64,000 bases of DNA, from contig JACDOK010000002.1 of assembly GCA_017656185.1 (NCBI GenBank), positions 72,768 through 136,767 of the forward strand, written 5' to 3'. The translations under genes were made by a program, and so were the position numbers. Below are positions 46,500-58,145 of this stretch, in pieces. Positions within the stretch are counted from its first letter, which is position 1; the number at the start of each line of letters is the position of its first letter. The notes beneath the pieces are model-generated. The model was not told the origin of the DNA and searched no databases. It worked only from the letters and a program-made list of their open reading frames with translations. The stretch comes from Peptococcaceae bacterium. GTDB lineage: Bacteria > Bacillota > Desulfotomaculia > Desulfotomaculales > JACDOK01.

Positions 46500-46775
46500 A
46501 ATTCCTTTTTATCCCCAGAATTATCCTCCGTATTCACAGGTGTGCTTCCCGGATTTTTAGGGTATCCCTTTCGAATTCATGTTTTAGACAGGATTAACAG
46601 GATGTACCAGGATAATATGTTTTAAGTTAAAATGGGAATATCGACCACACTGCTGGTGGTTGTGGGCTTGGTCCTAATTACTTGACGCCTGTTTTACCCC
46701 TATGGCTTTTTGAAATACTATAGTATAAAATAAGGAATAACATGGCTATTTCTGTGCTTGAAGGAGGCAAAATAG
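46500..46775. other. Spacer between the amidase gene and gyrA
   Basis: Contains the second triple DnaA-box-like block (46509-46538), an ACAGGATTAACAGGATG repeat near 46586-46602, and the gyrA leader with GAAGGAGG. A 17-codon hydrophobic ORF at 46632 has no ribosome binding site and is not called. Confidence 0.6.
46509..46538. promoter_or_regulatory. Triple DnaA-box-like block, copy 2
   Basis: TTATCCCCA, TTATCCTCC and GTATTCACA start at 46509, 46521 and 46530, the same order and spacing as the copy after gyrB. Confidence 0.45.
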
Positions 46776-49199
46776 TTGGCCGTTAACCCGGGTAAAGTGA
46801 TACCTATTGATATCAATGACGAAATGAAGCAGTCCTACCTGGACTACGCCATGAGCGTGATTGTGGGACGGGCCCTGCCCGATGTCCGGGACGGGCTGAA
46901 ACCGGTGCACCGGCGTATTTTATACGCGATGCACAATCTCGGCATTACGCCGGACAAGCCGCACCGCAAGTCGGCTTACGTGGTAGGTGAAGTACTTGCC
47001 AAATACCACCCGCACGGGGACTCCGCCGTTTATGATGCCCTGGTGCGTTTGGCGCAGGATTTTTCCTGTCGCTACCCGCTTATAAACGGTCACGGCAATT
47101 TCGGTTCCATTGACGGTGATGCGGCGGCCGCAATGCGGTACACGGAAGCACGCATGTCACCTATTGCGCCGCAATTACTGGCCGATATTGAAAAGAACAC
47201 GGTCGATTTTATTCCTAACTACGACGGCACCAGCAAGGAGCCGGTGGTCCTGCCGTCACGTTTTCCCAACCTGCTTGTTAACGGGTCTTCGGGCATCGCA
47301 GTTGGGATGGCTACTAACATCCCGCCGCACAACTTAACAGAGGTCGTTAACGGCCTAATTCATCTCATCGATCACCCTGAAGCCGGCGTTGACGAGCTTA
47401 TGCGGTATATTCCGGGACCGGATTTCCCGACGGCCGGCATCATTCTGGGTAATGACGGCATTAAGCGCGCCTACCGTACCGGCCGGGGCACCATTAAAAT
47501 ACGCGGTCGTGCCACCATTGAGAAAAAGGGTAACAAACAGGTCATTATTATTACCGAGCTGCCATACCAGGTAAACAAAGCACGGTTGGTGGAAAAAATC
47601 GCCGAACTGGTGCGGGAAAAGAAAATTGCCGGCATCAGCGATTTGCGGGACGAGTCGGACCGCAAGGGTATGCGTATTGTCATTGAAGTCCGCCGTGATG
47701 CCAACGCCAACGTGGTGCTCAATCACCTGTACAAACATACCCAGTTACAGGAGACTTTTGGCGTGATTATGTTGGCCCTGGTGGACGGGGAACCCAAGGT
47801 TCTGGGTTTAAAGGATGTACTGTACCATTACCTGCAGCACCAGAAGGACGTTATTATTCGCCGGACGAAATTCAATTTGGAAAAGGCCCGCGAGCGGCTG
47901 CATATTGTAGAGGGCTTGCGTATTGCCCTGCAGCACCTGGACGATGTTATCACTACCATCCGCCGTTCGAGAGACGTCAGCGAAGCGCGGCAGGCTTTGA
48001 TGGATAATTTCGGTCTGACCGAGAAACAGGCCCAGGCCATTTTGGACATGCGGCTCCAGCGGTTAACCGCGTTAGAGCGCGAGAAGCTGGAGGCGGAGTA
48101 CCGGGATCTTTTGGCTAAGATTGAGTACTTTGAAGCGATCCTGGCCTCAGAAGCGAAAGTGCTCGAGGTCATTAAGGATGAACTTGCCGTCATCAGGGAT
48201 AAATTCGGCGACGAGCGGCGTACCGAAATTACCTTTGATGACAGCGAATTGAAACCGGAGGACCTCATTCCCCGCGAAGAAGTGGTCGTTACCATTACCC
48301 GCTACGGTTACGCCAAGCGCATTGCGGCCGCCGCTTACCGCAGCCAGCGCCGGGGAGGACACGGTATTACCGGTATCGAACCCAAAACGGCTGATTTTGT
48401 GCAGCATTTCTTTGTTACTAACACCCATGATCACCTGCTCTTTTTTACGAATAAGGGGAAAGTATACCGGCTGAAGGTGTATGGAATTCCGGCTGCCGGG
48501 CGGCACGCGCGGGGCACGGCTTTGGTTAACCTTATCCCGCTAAGTGATAAAGAGTGGGTGACTGCGGTCATTCCTGTACGCAGTTTTGATAATGCGTACC
48601 TCTTTATGGTCACCCGTCGCGGTATTGTCAAAAAGACGCGTCTGGAAGAATACGATACCGTACGGCGGGACGGCGTTATTGCCCTTAGTCTGGACGAAGG
48701 GGACCGGCTGGTTGATGTGAAAATCACCAACGGTAAACAGGAAATTATTTTGGGGACCAGAAACGGTATGGCCATACGTTTCAATGAAACCGATGTGCGG
48801 CCAATGGGCCGGACGGCGCGAGGAGTACGCGGGATAACGCTGGATGATGACGATTACGTAATCGGGATGGATATTGTTCATCCCGGAGGGCGGGTACTGA
48901 CGGTAACTGAAAAGGGATACGGCAAACTTACCCCGCTAGAAGAATTCCGGACCCAATCACGCGGCGGAAAGGGGCTGATAGCCAGCCGTGTTACTGCGCG
49001 TAACGGTAATGTTGTGGGTTTGAAAGTATTTCACGATCAATCGGAAGAATTTATGATGGTTAGTAAAAACGGGGTGGTAATTCGCCTTAAGGTCAAGGAT
49101 GTATCGGAGTTTGGCCGCGCCACTCAGGGTGTCGTGTTGATGCGCCTGGGGGCAGGCGATTCTGTAGTAGCCGTGGCCAGAATTGCCAAAGAAGAATAA
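46776..49199 (+). CDS. gyrA: DNA gyrase subunit A
   Basis: The DNA breakage-reunion subunit. The 807-aa protein has [32 protein letters not shown], the catalytic tyrosine in [11 protein letters not shown] at about 120-130, and the C-terminal beta-pinwheel with the gyrase box QRRGGHG ([12 protein letters not shown]). It starts at TTG with GAAGGAGG upstream. It is separated from gyrB by the amidase gene and about 1.2 kb of spacers, which is unusual. Confidence 0.97.
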   Translation: MAVNPGKVIPIDINDEMKQSYLDYAMSVIVGRALPDVRDGLKPVHRRILYAMHNLGITPDKPHRKSAYVVGEVLAKYHPHGDSAVYDALVRLAQDFSCRYPLINGHGNFGSIDGDAAAAMRYTEARMSPIAPQLLADIEKNTVDFIPNYDGTSKEPVVLPSRFPNLLVNGSSGIAVGMATNIPPHNLTEVVNGLIHLIDHPEAGVDELMRYIPGPDFPTAGIILGNDGIKRAYRTGRGTIKIRGRATIEKKGNKQVIIITELPYQVNKARLVEKIAELVREKKIAGISDLRDESDRKGMRIVIEVRRDANANVVLNHLYKHTQLQETFGVIMLALVDGEPKVLGLKDVLYHYLQHQKDVIIRRTKFNLEKARERLHIVEGLRIALQHLDDVITTIRRSRDVSEARQALMDNFGLTEKQAQAILDMRLQRLTALEREKLEAEYRDLLAKIEYFEAILASEAKVLEVIKDELAVIRDKFGDERRTEITFDDSELKPEDLIPREEVVVTITRYGYAKRIAAAAYRSQRRGGHGITGIEPKTADFVQHFFVTNTHDHLLFFTNKGKVYRLKVYGIPAAGRHARGTALVNLIPLSDKEWVTAVIPVRSFDNAYLFMVTRRGIVKKTRLEEYDTVRRDGVIALSLDEGDRLVDVKITNGKQEIILGTRNGMAIRFNETDVRPMGRTARGVRGITLDDDDYVIGMDIVHPGGRVLTVTEKGYGKLTPLEEFRTQSRGGKGLIASRVTARNGNVVGLKVFHDQSEEFMMVSKNGVVIRLKVKDVSEFGRATQGVVLMRLGAGDSVVAVARIAKEE

Positions 49200-49218
49200 T
49201 TCTGTGGGGGTGTAAACG

Positions 49219-49671
49219 ATGATAAACAACGTCTTGGTACCTACCGACGGCTCCGAGTATTCCATGCGGGCGGCCAAGTATGCTGCCCAACTGGCTGAAC
49301 TCAATCCCGACATCAAAGTGACAGTTTTTACTGTTGATTCGGTACCCCGCCGGTTTGTGGAACGGCACCTGTACTGGGTGGCGGCCGACAAGGGTAAGCA
49401 GGGCAAAAATATCGAGGATATGTTTGCCGAAGAGCGCAACCGCATTCTGGAACAGACAGAAGCCATATTCAAGGAAAAGGGTATCGAGGTGAAATGCGAT
49501 CACAGCGCCGGCAATCCGGCCGAAGAGATCTGTGAGTATGCCCGGACGCATGATATTCAACTGATTATAATGGGTACCCGGGGCATGAGCGGTTTACAGG
49601 AAATATTTATGGGCAGTGTCAGCCATAAGGTACTGCATTTATCTCCGTGTCCCGTGATCCTTGTCAAGTAA
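49219..49671 (+). CDS. Universal stress protein, copy 1
   Basis: The 150-aa UspA-family protein starts INNVLVPTDGSEYSMRAAKYAAQLA and ends with the nucleotide-binding motif IMGTRGMSGLQEIFMGSVSHKVLHLSPCPVILVK (GxxGx9GS pattern). Probably binds ATP. It follows gyrA by 19 bp and may be cotranscribed with the second copy. Confidence 0.9.
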   Translation: MINNVLVPTDGSEYSMRAAKYAAQLAELNPDIKVTVFTVDSVPRRFVERHLYWVAADKGKQGKNIEDMFAEERNRILEQTEAIFKEKGIEVKCDHSAGNPAEEICEYARTHDIQLIIMGTRGMSGLQEIFMGSVSHKVLHLSPCPVILVK

Positions 49672-49682
49672 GGGGGAGAATC

Positions 49683-50117
49683 ATGGCTTTCAATATTCTT
49701 CTGGCTGCCGATGGATCGAATCCGTCCTTCCGTGCCGCTGAAAAAGTGTTGGAACTGCTGCGTATGAACCCTGAAATTAACGTCACGGTAATTACGGTTT
49801 ATCCGGGTGGGGAAGCGGCAGCGGACAACGATTTCTCTTTTGTAATGAATGAAAATATCAAGGATGCCATTGACGAGCAGCTAAGAAAGACTACTGATAA
49901 ATACCGGGAGTTTTTCAAGGCGGCAGGGTTTGATGTTGACGTCCAGCACAGGTATGGCGATCCCGCTGAACGGGTCTGCCGTTTTGCTGAAAACCGTAAT
50001 TATGACCTGGTGGTGGTCGGCACCCGCGGGCTTAAAGGTTTCGAGGGCCTTGTGCTCGGCAGCGTGGCACACAAGATCATTCACAGGTGTAAGATGCCGG
50101 TAATGCTGGTGAGGTAA
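49683..50117 (+). CDS. Universal stress protein, copy 2
   Basis: 144 aa from the ATG at 49683, with AGGGGGAG upstream; the ORF track frame starts inside the previous gene. It begins AFNILLAADGSNPSFRAAEKVLELL and has the binding motif VVGTRGLKGFEGLVLGSVAHKIIHRCKMPVMLV. Together with copy 1 it forms a tandem pair. Confidence 0.9.
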   Translation: MAFNILLAADGSNPSFRAAEKVLELLRMNPEINVTVITVYPGGEAAADNDFSFVMNENIKDAIDEQLRKTTDKYREFFKAAGFDVDVQHRYGDPAERVCRFAENRNYDLVVVGTRGLKGFEGLVLGSVAHKIIHRCKMPVMLVR

Positions 50118-50138
50118 ATAGTGAGCAGTAAGCAGGAA

Positions 50139-50175
50139 ACAGTAAACAGTAAACAGTAAACAGTAAACAGTAATC
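50139..50175. repeat. 7-bp ACAGTAA tandem
   Basis: About five units of ACAGTAA, the reverse complement of the TTTACTG tandem seen at 11.5 and 13.7 kb, just after the second Usp gene. Confidence 0.75.
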
Positions 50176-50195
50176 GGGATTGGTAATTGTGATTT

Positions 50196-50230
50196 AGGGC
50201 CTATTGGTTCTTATGGGCCCTTTTATTTTA
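50196..50230 (+). terminator. Terminator after the Usp pair
   Basis: AGGGCC and GGCCCT pair around a 14-nt loop and are followed by TTTTATTTTATTT. Confidence 0.7.
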
Positions 50231-50302
50231 TTTGGCCCAATGGCGGCTCCATATTCCCGATGTCGGTGATATCTTGGATGCTATTGATGTTCAGCAGCGT
50301 TA

Positions 50303-50420
50303 TCCAGCACTCAGATAAGCACCAAATGCAAGCCAACCTGAGTGCTGGAGGGCGAATGACAGCAAGCGGAGCAAATCTCTAATGGATACTCTACTGAATT
50401 TCTACTGGATCTCTACCGTC
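50303..50420. repeat. Short hairpin element followed by an 11-bp array
   Basis: CCAGCACTCAG ... CTGAGTGCTGG encloses about 24 bp (50305-50349), the short form of the hairpin element. At 50381-50420 lies an 11-bp array in reverse orientation (TACTCTACTGA, ATTTCTACTGG, ATCTCTACCG), ending 4 bp before the pdxS promoter. The 376-bp spacer holds no gene. Confidence 0.7.
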
Positions 50421-50424
50421 GTTA

Positions 50425-50453
50425 TTGTCAATCCGCTGCGGGTGTTATAATAT
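50425..50453 (+). promoter_or_regulatory. Probable sigma-A promoter of pdxST
   Basis: TTGTCA and TAATAT are spaced by 17 bp, about 40 bp before the pdxS start; an overlapping TATAAT has 15-bp spacing. Confidence 0.55.
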
Positions 50454-50493
50454 ATGGGACGTAAAGACTTAGGAGAAGCGGAGGCGTGTGTAT

Positions 50494-51378
50494 ATGGCGG
50501 AGAAGGGAACGTGGACGGTTAAAAAGGGCCTGGCCGAGATGCTTAAGGGCGGCGTGATCATGGACGTCACAACCCCGGAACAGGCCAAGATTGCAGAGGA
50601 AGCGGGAGCCTGCGCCGTCATGGCTTTGGAGCGGGTGCCTGCCGACATCCGTGCGGCCGGCGGTGTGGCCAGAATGGCCAATCTCAAGATTATCAAGAGA
50701 ATTATGGATGCTGTGACTATTCCTGTGATGGCCAAGGTGCGTATCGGCCACTTTGTCGAGGCTCAAATTCTGGAGGCCATCGGGGTGGACTATATTGACG
50801 AGAGTGAGGTTTTGACCCCGGTGGACGAGCAGTTCCATATCAACAAGCATAACTTTAAGGTACCGTTTGTATGCGGTGCCCGCAACCTGGGAGAGGCTTT
50901 GCGCCGTATCGCCGAAGGTGCGGCCATGATCCGCACCAAGGGCGAGCCGGGTACCGGTAACGTCGTCGAGGCGGTACGCCACATGCGCATGGTGTCCGAC
51001 GAAATCCGCCGCCTGACCGTGCTACCGGAGGAGGAACTGGTCACGGTGGCCAAGGAAATGGGAGCCCCTGTGGAGCTTGTCAAACAGGTTGCCAAAAAGG
51101 GCAAGCTGCCGGTAGTAAACTTTGCTGCGGGCGGTATCGCCACCCCGGCCGACGCGGCCATGATGATGCAGTTGGGCTGCGACGGTATTTTTGTCGGATC
51201 CGGCATTTTTAAATCCCAGGATCCCAAAGCGCGGGCTGAGGCTATTGTAGCGGCTACCACGCACTATAACGATCCCAAGATTCTGGCTGAGATTTCCGAA
51301 GATTTAGGGGAGGCTATGCCGGGACTTGAGATTTCGACCATCGCACCTAACGAGCGCATGCAGGAGCGTGGCTGGTAA
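50494..51378 (+). CDS. pdxS: Pyridoxal 5'-phosphate synthase, lyase subunit PdxS
   Basis: Makes PLP from ribose 5-phosphate, glyceraldehyde 3-phosphate and ammonia delivered by PdxT. The 294-aa product has [27 protein letters not shown], the lysine region [35 protein letters not shown] and [30 protein letters not shown]. The ATG at 50494, after GGAGG at 9-nt spacing, gives exactly the family length; the GTG two codons earlier is less likely. Confidence 0.97.
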   Translation: MAEKGTWTVKKGLAEMLKGGVIMDVTTPEQAKIAEEAGACAVMALERVPADIRAAGGVARMANLKIIKRIMDAVTIPVMAKVRIGHFVEAQILEAIGVDYIDESEVLTPVDEQFHINKHNFKVPFVCGARNLGEALRRIAEGAAMIRTKGEPGTGNVVEAVRHMRMVSDEIRRLTVLPEEELVTVAKEMGAPVELVKQVAKKGKLPVVNFAAGGIATPADAAMMMQLGCDGIFVGSGIFKSQDPKARAEAIVAATTHYNDPKILAEISEDLGEAMPGLEISTIAPNERMQERGW

Positions 51379-51381
51379 ATC

Positions 51382-51948
51382 ATGCGTGTGGGTGTGCTGG
51401 CTTTACAGGGAGCCTTTCTGGAACACTGTCGATCCTTAAGGGCCTGCGGGGCCGATCCGGTCGAGATTAGGAAACCGGAACAGCTGGAAGGCTGCCGGGC
51501 ATTGGTGATTCCCGGTGGGGAAAGCACTACGATGGGCAGGTTGATGACCGCTTACGATTTACTAACCCCCATCCGGGAGATGGCCGCTGCCGGTACTCCG
51601 ATTTTCGGTACCTGCGCCGGTATGGTCATGCTGGCCCGGCAGGTTGAGGGATTGGACCAGACCCTCCTGGGTTTGATGAATATCACGGTGAAGCGTAACG
51701 GTTTTGGCCGCCAGGTGGACAGCTTTGAGGCCGATCTGCAAATCCCCGTTCTGGGGAAGGAGCCGCTGCGGGGCGTATTTATTCGTGCCCCTTATATTAC
51801 CGCTTTGGGAGAAGGGGTTGAAGTGCTAGCGGTTTATCATGATAAAATTGTTTTGGTACGGCAGGGAAAACTTTTGGCCGCTTCCTTCCATCCCGAATTG
51901 ACTGATGATCTAAGGCTGCATAAATATTTCTTGGAATTTGTCGCATAA
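51382..51948 (+). CDS. pdxT: Pyridoxal 5'-phosphate synthase, glutaminase subunit PdxT
   Basis: The class I glutaminase that feeds ammonia to PdxS. The 188-aa product has VLALQGAFLEHCRSL, IPGGESTTMGRL, the catalytic Cys in FGTCAGMVMLA and the His/Glu pair in SFHPELTDD. It starts 4 bp after pdxS. Confidence 0.97.
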   Translation: MRVGVLALQGAFLEHCRSLRACGADPVEIRKPEQLEGCRALVIPGGESTTMGRLMTAYDLLTPIREMAAAGTPIFGTCAGMVMLARQVEGLDQTLLGLMNITVKRNGFGRQVDSFEADLQIPVLGKEPLRGVFIRAPYITALGEGVEVLAVYHDKIVLVRQGKLLAASFHPELTDDLRLHKYFLEFVA

Positions 51949-51961
51949 ACGGATTTGGTGC

Positions 51962-51990
51962 TTGCATTTAAATGTTACTTGTAGTATAAT
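51962..51990 (+). promoter_or_regulatory. Sigma-A promoter of the serine T-box operon
   Basis: TTGCAT, 17 bp, TATAAT: a good sigma-A match placed just before the T-box leader; the start site is expected near 51997. Confidence 0.7.
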
Positions 51991-51996
51991 ACGTGG

Positions 51997-52257
51997 CATC
52001 CAAAAATCATGTAAACTCGAGGAAGGGAAAAAGTAGCTGTTTTATTGCTCCTTCAGAGAGCCGGTGGTGGCTGCGAACCGGTGGAGCAGGACAGTGAATT
52101 CCGTCCTGGAGAGGTCCCGCTGAAGCCGAGTAAGCGGGAACGGCGAAGCCGTTATCTTCTCAAGGGGGTCGCTGTTTCGGCGGCCAACTAGGGTGGCAAC
52201 GCGGGAGCAAGCCTCTCGTCCCTTGTGTAATGCAGGGGGCGGGAGGCTTTAATTTTT
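51997..52257 (+). promoter_or_regulatory. T-box riboswitch, serine (UCC) specifier
   Basis: The leader shows AGAGAGCCGGTGGTGGCTGCGAACCGG of stem I, the specifier region GTGAAT-TCC-G, and the T-box sequence AGGGTGGCAACGCGGG. A 17-bp terminator stem (AAGCCTCTCGTCCCTTG with its partner) is followed by TTTTT. Placing UCC after GTGAAN follows the usual pattern, so the element should sense uncharged tRNA-Ser(GGA). It controls the aminotransferase-serA-serS operon. Confidence 0.9.
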
Positions 52258-52301
52258 ATCTTTATGCCTTAAATAAATATCGAAAGGGAGAGAAGGAAAC
52301 C

Positions 52302-53450
52302 ATGCACAAACTACGCCTAATGATTCCGGGACCCACTCCGGTCCCGCCGCAGGTCAGTGAAGCGATGGCCCGTCCCATGATCGGGCATCGCAGCAAAGAC
52401 TTTGCGGCCTTGATGGAGAGGTTGCAGTCCAAACTGCGGCAGGTACTGCAAACCGAAAACGAGGTTATTGTTACTACCAGTTCCGGGACCGGGGGTATGG
52501 AAACGGCGGTGGCCAATACCGTAAACCCCGGGGACAAGGTGCTGGTCTTGGAGGCCGGCAAGTTCGGGGAACGCTGGCTTGAGCTTACCCGTGTCTACGG
52601 GGCTGATGTTGAGGAACTTCATTTTGAATGGGGGCGGCCCTACGACCTGGAGGCCGTAAAAGCCAGGCTGGACGCTCATCCCGACATAAAAGCCGTTTTT
52701 GCCACCTTAAATGAAACTTCTACCGGGGTGGTGCACGACATTGCCGGGCTGGGTGCCCTGCTCAAGGGAAGGGACACCCTGCTGGTGGTGGACGGTGTCA
52801 GCGGGATTGGCGGCATCGATTTCAACCCCGACGAGACGGGAGTGGATATCCTGGTTACGGCTTCCCAAAAGGCGCTGATGGTACCGCCGGGCTTGGCGAT
52901 TGTCAGCGTCAGCGCGAAGGCGTGGCAGGTTATTGAAAAGTGCCGTTCTCCACGCTACTACTTCAGCTTGAAAAAGGCACGCAAATCGCTGGCCAAATGG
53001 AATACGGCCTACACGCCGGGAGTCTCTTTGTTCTTCGCTCTGGAAGCGGCGCTGGATTTGATTTTAGACGAAGGACTGGTTAACGTGTTTCACCGTCACG
53101 ATTTAATGGCGCGGGCAACACGCCGGGCGGTCAAGGTGCTGGGCCTGGAACTGCTGCCGCCGGAAGAGTATGCCTCCCCGGTGGTTACGGCGGTTAAGGC
53201 ACCCGACGGTATCAAGGTTGACGATTTGCGCAAGCTGCTCCTTGACAAGTACGGTGTGCTTTTCGCCGGCGGACAGGCTAGCCTCAAAGGTAAGATCTTT
53301 AGAATCGCCCATATGGGGTATGCCGACCGCATGGATGTTCTCACGGCCGTTGCCTCTCTGGAAATGGCGCTGGTGGAATTGGGTTACCCGGTACAGCTCG
53401 GCAGCGGGGTACGGGCGGCTCAGGAAGTATTCCTGGGAGGTGCAGAATAA
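52302..53450 (+). CDS. Class V aminotransferase of the serine operon
   Basis: A PLP enzyme of the alanine-glyoxylate / serine-pyruvate aminotransferase family. The 382-aa product has LMIPGPTPVPPQVSEAM, TSSGTGGMETAV, VVDGVSGIGGID and the PLP lysine in TASQKALMVPPG. In the serine operon it most likely does the transamination step after SerA, in place of SerC, as proposed for related archaeal enzymes; direction and substrate are inferred. The ATG at 52302 has GGGAGAGAAGG upstream. It overlaps serA by 1 bp. Confidence 0.9.
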   Translation: MHKLRLMIPGPTPVPPQVSEAMARPMIGHRSKDFAALMERLQSKLRQVLQTENEVIVTTSSGTGGMETAVANTVNPGDKVLVLEAGKFGERWLELTRVYGADVEELHFEWGRPYDLEAVKARLDAHPDIKAVFATLNETSTGVVHDIAGLGALLKGRDTLLVVDGVSGIGGIDFNPDETGVDILVTASQKALMVPPGLAIVSVSAKAWQVIEKCRSPRYYFSLKKARKSLAKWNTAYTPGVSLFFALEAALDLILDEGLVNVFHRHDLMARATRRAVKVLGLELLPPEEYASPVVTAVKAPDGIKVDDLRKLLLDKYGVLFAGGQASLKGKIFRIAHMGYADRMDVLTAVASLEMALVELGYPVQLGSGVRAAQEVFLGGAE

Positions 53451-55036
53451 TGGGTTATAAGGTTCTGGTAACGGATAACGTTTCCGATACCGGTGTGGAC
53501 ATTCTGCGCCGGGAAGAAGACATTGAAGTTGACGTGCGCGGCAAGCTAACAGAGGAAGAACTGTGCGGGATCATCGGCGCCTATGACGCTTTGATTGTGC
53601 GCAGCGCTACCAAGGTCACGGCTCGTGTCCTGGAACACGCGGCCAAACTAAAGGTGATCGGCCGGGCCGGTGTCGGCGTTGATAATATTGATATCCCGAA
53701 AGCTACCGAGTTGGGGATCATTGTCGTAAACGCGCCCGACGGCAATACCATTGCGGCCACCGAGCTGACAATGGCCCATATGCTGGCCCTGGCACGCAAC
53801 CTTCCCCAGGCGGACGCCAGGTTGAAGGCCGGTGTCTGGGACAAAAAGGCCTTTATCGGTGTCGAGCTGCGCAATAAAACTCTCGGCATCCTTGGCCTGG
53901 GGCGTATCGGCAGCGGCGTTGCGGTGCGTGCGCAGGCCATGGAGATGGACTGCATCGCGTACGATCCTTATATCAGTGAGGAGCGTGCCAGGCAGCTGGG
54001 GGTAAAGTTGATGTCCCTGGAAGAAGTAATCGCCCGGGCTGACTTTATTACCATCCACATGCCTTTGACCAAAGAATCCTATCACTTGTTGGACGAAAAG
54101 GCTTTTGCCAAGATGAAGGACGGCGTGCGAATCATCAACTGTGCCCGGGGCGGCATTGTGGATGAAACCGCACTGTACAACGCGATGGTTTCCGGTAAAG
54201 TGGCCGGGGCCGCCCTGGATGTTTTTGAGGAGGAACCGCAAACCAAAAGCCCGTTGTTCCAGCTTCCTAATTTTATCGCCACGCCCCACCTGGGGGCTTC
54301 CACCCGGGAGGCCCAGGTTAGTGTCGCGGTGGATGTGGCAGAGGAAATTATCAAGGGCCTGCGGGGAGAAGTAGTTAAAAACGCCGTTAACCTCCCCGGT
54401 CTCAAACCCGAAATGCTGCAGGAAATCCAGCCGTACTTGAGCCTGGCTGAAAAGATGGGTAAATTTCACGCCCAAATGCTCCGGGGGCGCATCCGGGAAA
54501 TACAAGTTACCTACAGCGGTGATTTAGCGCAAAAACAGGTCACCACTTTGACTGCTGGACTGCTCAAGGGGCTGCTGGACAGCATTCTGCAGGAACGCGT
54601 CAACTTTGTTAATGCCATGATTGTCGCCAAGAACAGGGGTATCCGGGTTTACGAAACCAAGGTTGATTCCGCGTCTGACTATAGCAGCCTCATCACCGTT
54701 AAGGTGGTGTCGGGTAAAGGGGAGTACGAGTTATCCGGTACGCTGTTCCAGGGTAATGATCCCAGAATTGTGTTTATTGACGGTTACCGTGTTGATGCCG
54801 TACCGGAGGGACATATGCTGGTGGTGCCGCATATCGATAAACCCGGTATTGTAGGTAAGGTGGGAACCCTGATCGGCGAGCACAATATTAATATTGCGGC
54901 GATGCAGGTCGGCCGCAAAAAGATCGGCGGTAAAGCGGTAATGGTATTGAGAGTCGACAATGATGTTCCGGAAGAAACCCTGGCGGAAATGGTCAAAATT
55001 GACGGTGTGGAAGACGTACGGATGGTGAGTTTGTAA
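53450..55036 (+). CDS. serA: D-3-phosphoglycerate dehydrogenase
   Basis: First step of serine synthesis from 3-phosphoglycerate with NAD. The 528-aa long-form protein has the NAD loop GILGLGRIGSGVAVRAQ at about 145-160, the catalytic HLGASTREAQ, the intervening ASB domain, and a C-terminal ACT domain (MLVVPHIDKPGIVGKVGTLIGEHNINIAAMQVGR) expected to sense serine. It sits under the serine T-box. Confidence 0.96.
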   Translation: MGYKVLVTDNVSDTGVDILRREEDIEVDVRGKLTEEELCGIIGAYDALIVRSATKVTARVLEHAAKLKVIGRAGVGVDNIDIPKATELGIIVVNAPDGNTIAATELTMAHMLALARNLPQADARLKAGVWDKKAFIGVELRNKTLGILGLGRIGSGVAVRAQAMEMDCIAYDPYISEERARQLGVKLMSLEEVIARADFITIHMPLTKESYHLLDEKAFAKMKDGVRIINCARGGIVDETALYNAMVSGKVAGAALDVFEEEPQTKSPLFQLPNFIATPHLGASTREAQVSVAVDVAEEIIKGLRGEVVKNAVNLPGLKPEMLQEIQPYLSLAEKMGKFHAQMLRGRIREIQVTYSGDLAQKQVTTLTAGLLKGLLDSILQERVNFVNAMIVAKNRGIRVYETKVDSASDYSSLITVKVVSGKGEYELSGTLFQGNDPRIVFIDGYRVDAVPEGHMLVVPHIDKPGIVGKVGTLIGEHNINIAAMQVGRKKIGGKAVMVLRVDNDVPEETLAEMVKIDGVEDVRMVSL

Positions 55037-56802
<1,766 letters not shown>

Positions 56803-57696
56803 ATGAGTAATATCAGCGTTGTGGTATATGGTTTGCTGGGCGGAATTCTGGTAAGTGCCGCTGCAGTGCTTCCCGTACTTGGTTTTGCTTTTTACCTCCT
56901 GTACATTGTGCTGGCAGGTTATATTACTTATAGAAAAACGGTGTTACATACTTTAGGCACGGTTTTAATTGCCGGAAGCCTGCCGGGTTTGCTGGCTTTC
57001 GACTGGTTCCCGCTGGTCGTGGTGCTTACCTTCGGTTTGACCGGTGCCGTATACGGTCTGTGTTTTAAGAACGCGTTGGCGCCGGGTACTACCCTGGCGG
57101 CAGGTATTGTGGCTACGGGGGTCTTATGGGGTCTTAATTTTTGGGTAACCGCCATGATTACGGGGGATGATCCGCTGGAGATGGCTGCCGTTCCCCCTGA
57201 AATGGAGGGGTTCCCCGCGGAATGGCAGCAGGCTGTGGAAGCGATGGCTGTTTTATACCCGGCCTCCGTGGCCATATCGGCGTTTTGCACTGCTTTGATT
57301 GCTTTTTTTGCCATCCAGTGGGTACTGACCAGGCAAAAAATTTATCAAGGCCCTTCCTTGGACTTCAGTGAATGGCGTATGCCATGGGGTGGTATTTGGA
57401 TTTTAATTATAGGTCTCGTGCTGCTTTTGGCCGGGGACCAGTGGTTGCCCCGTGCCGCAGCCGATGCAGGCAAAAACATCTTGTTTGCGGGCGGGTTTGT
57501 TTTTACCGTATCGGGACTGGCTCTCTTTGTTTTCCTTTACCGCCGCCTGCAGGTGTCGAAGTTTTGGCGTTTGATGACGGTAATTTTTATCATTTTCTAC
57601 TGGCCCATAATTGTTACCGCAATGATGCTGGCCGGTATCGTAGATGCGGTCTACGATTTCCGGACGCGTATCAGGAAAAAGGGGGATAAGGCATGA
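56803..57696 (+). CDS. YybS-like membrane protein (DUF2232)
   Basis: The 297-aa protein has about eight hydrophobic segments and the DUF2232 pattern, resembling ECF-transporter S components. Function is unknown. It is directly upstream of rplI and overlaps it by 4 bp (ATGA), as in Bacillus yybS-yybT-rplI, though no yybT is present between them here. The ATG has AGAAGGA 9 nt upstream. Confidence 0.85.
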   Translation: MSNISVVVYGLLGGILVSAAAVLPVLGFAFYLLYIVLAGYITYRKTVLHTLGTVLIAGSLPGLLAFDWFPLVVVLTFGLTGAVYGLCFKNALAPGTTLAAGIVATGVLWGLNFWVTAMITGDDPLEMAAVPPEMEGFPAEWQQAVEAMAVLYPASVAISAFCTALIAFFAIQWVLTRQKIYQGPSLDFSEWRMPWGGIWILIIGLVLLLAGDQWLPRAAADAGKNILFAGGFVFTVSGLALFVFLYRRLQVSKFWRLMTVIFIIFYWPIIVTAMMLAGIVDAVYDFRTRIRKKGDKA

Positions 57697-58145
57697 AAGT
57701 AGTGTTGCTAAAGGATGTATCTTCACTCGGTAAGCGGGGGGATGTGGTACAGGTTGCCGAGGGATACGCCCGCAATTTCCTCCTTCCCCGCGGCCTCGCT
57801 CAACCGGCTACCGCCGGTAAAATGAAGGAAATTGCCCGGGTAAAAGATATGAAGGCGCAAAAGGAAGCCAAGATTAAAGCGGAAGCCGAAAAGTTGGCGG
57901 CCAAAATCCGGGGACAGACCGTGCAGGTTCCGGTACGGGTAGGGGAAGGCGGCAAACTTTTCGGTTCGGTAGGCACGAGGGATATTGCGGAAGCTCTGAA
58001 AAAATCCCTGGGTGTCAAGATTGATCGTAAGAAAGTGGAACTGGAAGATCCGATCAAGAGCCTGGGGCGTTTCGACGTGGTGGCCCGCTTGTACCCGGGT
58101 GTGCAGGCCGAGTTTGCGGTGGAGGTAGTAGGGCGTGATTCCTGA
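57693..58145 (+). CDS. rplI: 50S ribosomal protein L9
   Basis: The 150-aa product has MKVVLLKDVSSLGKRGDVVQVAEGYARNFLLPRGLA, the long connecting helix rich in Lys/Ala/Glu, and the C-terminal GKLFGSVGTRDIAEAL domain. It overlaps both neighbours. Confidence 0.97.
   Translation: MKVVLLKDVSSLGKRGDVVQVAEGYARNFLLPRGLAQPATAGKMKEIARVKDMKAQKEAKIKAEAEKLAAKIRGQTVQVPVRVGEGGKLFGSVGTRDIAEALKKSLGVKIDRKKVELEDPIKSLGRFDVVARLYPGVQAEFAVEVVGRDS

Noticed and set aside
46632-46685. 17-codon hydrophobic ORF MGISTTLLVVVGLVLIT
   Set aside because: Membrane-like composition but no ribosome binding site and directly behind a repeat motif; not enough to call a gene.
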